A program made the position numbers and the translations under genes. The notes beneath the pieces are model-generated. The model saw only the letters and a program-made list of their open reading frames with translations, made no database searches and had not been told where the DNA came from. From contig OY720634.1 in NCBI GenBank assembly GCA_963169105.1, forward strand, positions 151,969,584 to 152,033,583: DNA of 64,000 nt. The letters are read 5' to 3'. Below are positions 59,013-64,000 of the stretch, piece after piece; position 1 is the stretch's first letter; every line of letters starts with the position of its first letter. The DNA comes from Ceriagrion tenellum (lineage: Eukaryota > Arthropoda > Insecta > Odonata > Coenagrionidae).

Positions 59013-59877
59013 ACAGATTTATTCGTAACAATTGTGGAATTCTATTTTCTGTCCAGAAAGAGACTCACAGGCGGATGGACTGTCATTGGCCGTGTATATT
59101 ATGATTTTGATGTCGGAGGATACTCTTTGGGGAAGATGGAGCCTCGGATCGGTCGTGGGCTTTTTAAAGCAAAGAATTTCGCAATATGCGCATTTAATAC
59201 AGATGTCACAAGACACTCTACGAGTATCATTCAAAATCACACAATCTACCGCCACTACTAAAATATAAAATTCTCTTGAAATACATGGTTTTGGAAAATA
59301 GGGGCTTTACTTTCATTATCCTTTCCATTCACTTAACTGAATGGAATCTGTGTTAAGTATGTCGTTCCTTACAAGCTCATCAAAAGCCTATTATCCATAT
59401 CCTTGGCACCTGCTTTCATCTGCTTTCTGGTAGTTAACTCTTCAATATTGAAGGGAGAATAAGGAAAACAGTTTCGACATATCCGCATTGGAGCCCAATA
59501 TCTAGGAAATTCAAATCTTATCTCTTTGCGAAAGATATTTTAATCTTTCTCTACCATTAACGGCCTCCAAAAAGTCCCACGACCGATCGGAGAAGTATCT
59601 TCCCAAATAAGTATCCTTCGATTTCAAGAATCAAAACACATTCTGCCAATGACACACCTTCCCACAGTCTTTCCAGTCAGAGCGTATAATTACAAAATCG
59701 TCTAAATCGCTCCTTAAATGGTCAGTTAAAAATCAGACTGACTTTAAAACGAATGAGAAACCATAGTTACCACATGTGCATTGTACACGTGAGGGATCAG
59801 GAATCTTTAGTTTCGGAATCTCATATCACTGATAAAAATTCACCAATGGATAGCCTCGATTCCATGGCCACGACACA

Positions 59878-59910
59878 CAGTGGGCTGAAAAAGAAAAGCT
59901 GTCTCTCATT
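59878..59910 (+). repeat. Lone end related to the 8876-10902 element
   Basis: CACAGTGGGCTGAAAAAGAA, then AAGCTG, matches the outer 30 bp of the long-TIR element. No partner end was found. Confidence 0.45.
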
Positions 59911-59919
59911 ATTTTTTTG

Positions 59920-62900
59920 CATATTAATTTGAGGCATAGGTATTTGATAATAGCACAATATGCAAACTATAATATCCTGAAATCATTTGTTCTCTGATTT
60001 TTCATGTAAGCAGAGATATTTGGGGTTTAGAATAAGTCTCGAATTATCTGGCTTTTTTTTTTCGTGAGTACTGTAAAATGTTTTCGGCTCTTGATGCGTG
60101 AATGGTCACGCATGTTTTTCGGAATATCATATGATATTGCGTATTTTACATAAGAGCACAAGAAGTAATTTGTGTCGCATACTGATTTTCCAACATTTTT
60201 AAACATTGAGGCATTGGTTTTCTCACATTTTTTGCAGAACCTGAAGAAACCTCAACTCTAAACTGAAACTGTATGCATTTCTAATGTGTGGAAATTGAGG
60301 CATTTCTACGCAAAGTAATTTACCCCGAATTAGTGAATTCTCTACTCCAATTGAGAGAAAAAAATTATCCCCCAGCTTGCCCCCCTTCCACTTCAGGCTA
60401 TTCATGTGCGACGATGGCGGGTGCGGAAATTCCAGATTTTGTTGTAGCCAGCGTAAACATCATGAATACTTTACTAAAAGTCATAGGTTTTTAGACATTC
60501 TGCCTCAGCAGTGTATTTTCAATTTTCCCTTCTAATTCTTTCTCAAAGTCTCCTAGCTAATATTATCTAGAAAGATTAGAGAAGCAGGGTTCAACGCGTT
60601 CACTGGCTCTCGTCTGTTGTCAGTCACAAGAAGCGGTAGTTAACATAAAGACGCCCAGAAGTCTTGACATCAATTAACACTGTGGGATTATTTTGACCCT
60701 TAATATTTACTTAATTTATCACTTAGCATTTACATGTTAACATTTTTATACTTTTTCAAAGAACCGGCACTTTAATTCTTCGCTTTCTTCAATATCTTCT
60801 GTTTTTATCAAATCTTTGCTAGTAAATGTCAATTTACTGAGATAAACTGTTAGAATTAGCAAACTTTGCTTTTTCATTTCCAACTTTTCTCAGTTGGAAT
60901 TGTGAATATTTTTAAACTAGAAAGATCACGTGGTTAAAACTAGCGAGACCTAGTTTTTTGTAATTGTTACGAAGTTAACAGGCTTGCAATACTTTTTCTG
61001 TAACCAAACAGGAATTATTTGGAAACTTTGAGGAAAATTCTATCAAAGAAATATTCAGAACAAGATTAGTTTCTTACAAGTATATGCAGTTGCATTGATA
61101 CGTAACATGTTGGTAGTAGTATGCCGTGCTTTTTTCCTGATTCATGGCTATTCTGAAATTTTCATAATATTACCAATTTACAACGAAAAGTAGATATTCC
61201 GCTCCTGAAAATTTATCAGGAAATTGTTGATTAGATTAGCATCACAAAGCACTTCCTTATAGAAATTGGGTTTTGACGAAGAACTTTATGTATGGATTTC
61301 AAATTTTTTGGAAGTAATCTATTCCAGGCTATAAATAGTCTATACCACATTAGGATTATTGCTCCAAAACAATTTCCCTTAGCGTAAAATTGGACCCGTG
61401 TCATTCTACACCACTACAGTGCACAAGGGGCTATTTCACGGAGTGCCTAAAGCAGAGACAGCATTGCTTCCGATAGGCTAAATATTAGAGGAACCTTTGG
61501 AATAGACATGTGTGTATGAGAAATATATCACGGTCAGATACGTTAAAAAATCTTCTCCGAAAGCTACTCAATACTAACTTTAACATACTAAAAGTATACT
61601 AGGGTGATACTCGTAATAAGATCGACCTTTTTCCTTTGTAGAAGTAACATCCACTTCTGGTTAAATTACTGTTAGTATTGATTTAGATAAATAATATCAA
61701 TACTTATGTGCAATTAATAAAACAATGGAGGGTTTGATTTTTGACCAGCTCTTTTTATTTCAGTCGATGGTGTGTAAAGTATTAGTGGGAATATTTTCTC
61801 TCACGAACGTACGACGAAGGGGCAGAAAGCTGTGACCTTTTCCGGCATTTTACTCAAGTTACAGATGTAAATTGTTTAGTCTGCATTCTTAACATTCGTC
61901 TGGCGATATCTTAAGTGTAGAGAGGGGTTTTCCTCTTAGTGTAAATCTGAATTAACGGCCTTTAATATGAGTATGGAATTAGTGGTTTTCTTACAATATT
62001 GTCAACATTGAAATGCTAATATTCATAGTTGGGGATAAATCTCGAGGTGGTTGGTAGTGATGCGTCAAGTTCTCTTCAGCATAATGCTAGGTTGGTCTTC
62101 TGCACATCTTTGGCGTAGGAATCCTTGTCATACTGCACACGTACATATTCCCCCCTAATTTAAGTTGCTGCTGTGTAGATGTTAATAGTGCGATGAGACA
62201 AATTTTTGAGATATTTGGATATATATGCTTTTCGAACATTCGTTGATAATTGTCTTTCCTGCGGTAGTAGTCTTGTACAACATTTGGGAATCTGTAAACA
62301 TTAATTCCTTTAACTTTCCTCTAGTTTGTGTATTGGTATATTAAAGAGGGAAACAATTTTGAAATAAACCCCACAAAAATCAAGCGTATTATATTCGAGA
62401 CATATTGTTCATTGTGGAGCGTTATACATTAGTCCAGCTAGTTTCCGGTGTGATGTTTTCTCTTGAAACTTAACATGGAAATTAGTGCGCGAAATGCCTA
62501 TTAATGGAAATCTATTTCTTCCTCTGTAGGTGAACTAGCGGCATTTTTTTACTGAAGGCCAAGGTACGACGTCTACGATACAAGACATCCTTAGCATCGT
62601 GTAACTTTGACACGACGTGACTCAGAAGAAGCAGCCCAAGTAGGGCTTTCATTACTGTAGAATGGAATGCTGTGGCAGGATGGGAGTAAAACTGGAAACG
62701 CAAGAGCTCCAAGGGGCGGTCGGCGTTCATCGCTGAGGTGAGTGCACTCCAGATTGTTTTTCACTTCATAGTCTGTTTCGTGGGTTTTTGGTGCTTTCAC
62801 TACCTTTGAAATTCCGGCGCTACTACAATCTATTTATATAATAGACAAAGTAAGCGTAACATAGCTGTAGACTTCAGCATTGACACTTAAATTTTGCTCA

Positions 62901-63700
62901 ACACAAATTGCAGGGAAATAAATTGACGACAGAATGGTCTGCCCTGACAAAAAAATATCAAATTGAAAACCAACACATAGGACACAGTTCTTCCTGTCCC
63001 CAGTTTTTAAAATTTTCATAATCTAAGCTTATATATTAATGAATTTTTCCTGCAATTAAGAGAAATTATTTCTTCCTTAATTTAATGGACTTACTACATT
63101 CTGCTTTGATGATTTTCTTTAACATTCTGTACCAATTCATAAATATTCTCTCATGGCGCAAGGGTAACTTAAAAATTACAAGCAGCTCAAACGTTACCTA
63201 AAAATTGGTCTATCCACATTGGTGTGCATTCATTTGATATTACGAAACAAGAATAAAATACTTTTCAGTGTCCATATTCTTAATGAGAGGTTAAGTGAGA
63301 GTATACTTATAAACCAGTCAAAACAATTGCAGCAAAGAGAAAATTTTAACATATAAATCAATGTTAGTAACTTTACACACATGACAAATAAGACTTAGTG
63401 AGTAAAGCTGCAATAACGATTTAGCAGCATAAATAATTTTGTCCCCCTTTTTTTGCAGGGCATTGTTCTGGATGACATGGAAAAACTACAAAGTAATTGT
63501 AGACATAACACTAGCACATAAACATGAGGTACATGACACATAGGAAAAAAGTACCAGGAATATTCCTCAAATATAAGATATTTGAAAATATTACAGGTAT
63601 GATGTTTAAAAATCATATTACATGATTCCACTATTTCCGATAGGCGAGATGACTCAGTGTAAATACAATAATAAAGAATGAGGCAGGATTATGATTGATA
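59920..63700. other. AT-rich sequence, no gene recognised
   Basis: Probably intron of the plus-strand gene or intergenic DNA. Small frames at 60288-60494 and 62512-62800 lack support. An acceptor-to-donor segment at about 62657-62735 is noted under rejected items. Confidence 0.35.
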
Positions 63701-63707
63701 TATTAAG

Positions 63708-64000
63708 GTCACCCCTCACCATTTCGGCTGGATGGCTTTGGTGGGGGGTAATAGGGATCCGTGCTAGTTCGCTCGTGTTTCGATAAGTATAATACATATT
63801 TCGTGCGACGTAATATCGAGAGCGTGTCTGGATTAGATGAATGATGTAAAATGACCACCCCTCACCATCATGGCTGAATGGCTTTGGTGGGGGGGTATAG
63901 GGATGCGTGCTAGTTCGCTCGTGTTTCGATACGTATAATACATATTTCGTGCGACGTAATATCGAGAGCGTGTCTGGATTAGATGAATGATGATAAATGG
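63708..64000 (+). repeat. 146-bp tandem repeat, at least two units, runs off the right edge
   Basis: The units start near 63709 and 63855 with CACCCCTCACCAT and share CGTGCTAGTTCGCTCGTGTT and GTGCGACGTAATATCGAGAG. Identity is above 90 percent by eye. This could be the edge of a satellite array. Confidence 0.85.

Noticed and set aside
62657..62738. Segment between an acceptor (CATTACTGTAG) and a donor (GTGAGTGC) with a 24-codon frame
   Set aside because: Too short, the peptide is not recognised, and the frame opened by the first ATG has a stop before the donor.

Overview
This is a eukaryotic, arthropod-type (most likely insect) genomic window. Genes are split by very long introns with canonical GT-AG sites, the background is AT-rich, and most of the DNA is decayed transposable elements. 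The host gene I recognise on the left is a peritrophin-A/SRCR secreted protein of the Tequila (neurotrypsin-like) type, which is typical of insects. I cannot name the species.

Left half (1-29.5 kb): four exons of the Tequila-like gene run on the minus strand. They are a signal-peptide exon at 29475-29525, a very GC-rich low-complexity exon at 17202-17801, an exon with two chitin-binding (CBM14) domains at 5769-6477, and an exon with histidine-rich repeats followed by the start of an SRCR domain at 1207-1993. Splice phases join without conflict (0, 0, 1). The catalytic 3' part lies beyond the left edge. The introns hold a Copia fragment, LINE fragments of several families, a 2.0-kb long-TIR DNA transposon with a 5-bp target duplication, tRNA- and 5S-derived SINEs, MITEs and a hammerhead-like Penelope remnant.

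The most interesting object is at 24404-27456, inside intron 1 and antisense to the host gene. It is a 3,053-bp element with 22-bp terminal inverted repeats, flanked by TA/TA and inserted into a LINE whose reading frame resumes on the other side. Its only gene has at least six exons, good splice sites, no frameshift and a poly(A) signal. The product looks like a DUF4806-family protein, and no recognisable transposase is present. Both ends carry a repeated near-palindrome, and the right end has a 4-unit tandem array. It is the only apparently intact transposon-borne gene in the window.

Right half (29.5-64 kb): this part is mostly transposon debris. It includes a 2.36-kb hAT element of the ZMYM1/DUF4371 type with an 8-bp target duplication (38147-40509), many copies of one CR1/L2-like LINE, a full-length SINE with a 13-bp target duplication, foldback elements, Penelope-like hammerhead remnants and tandem repeats running off the right edge. 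A probable plus-strand host gene begins near 52.2 kb: a non-coding exon ending at 52200, then a start-codon exon at 52975-53153, with a possible alternative first exon at about 57280-57480. Its later exons would lie beyond 64 kb and I do not recognise the protein.
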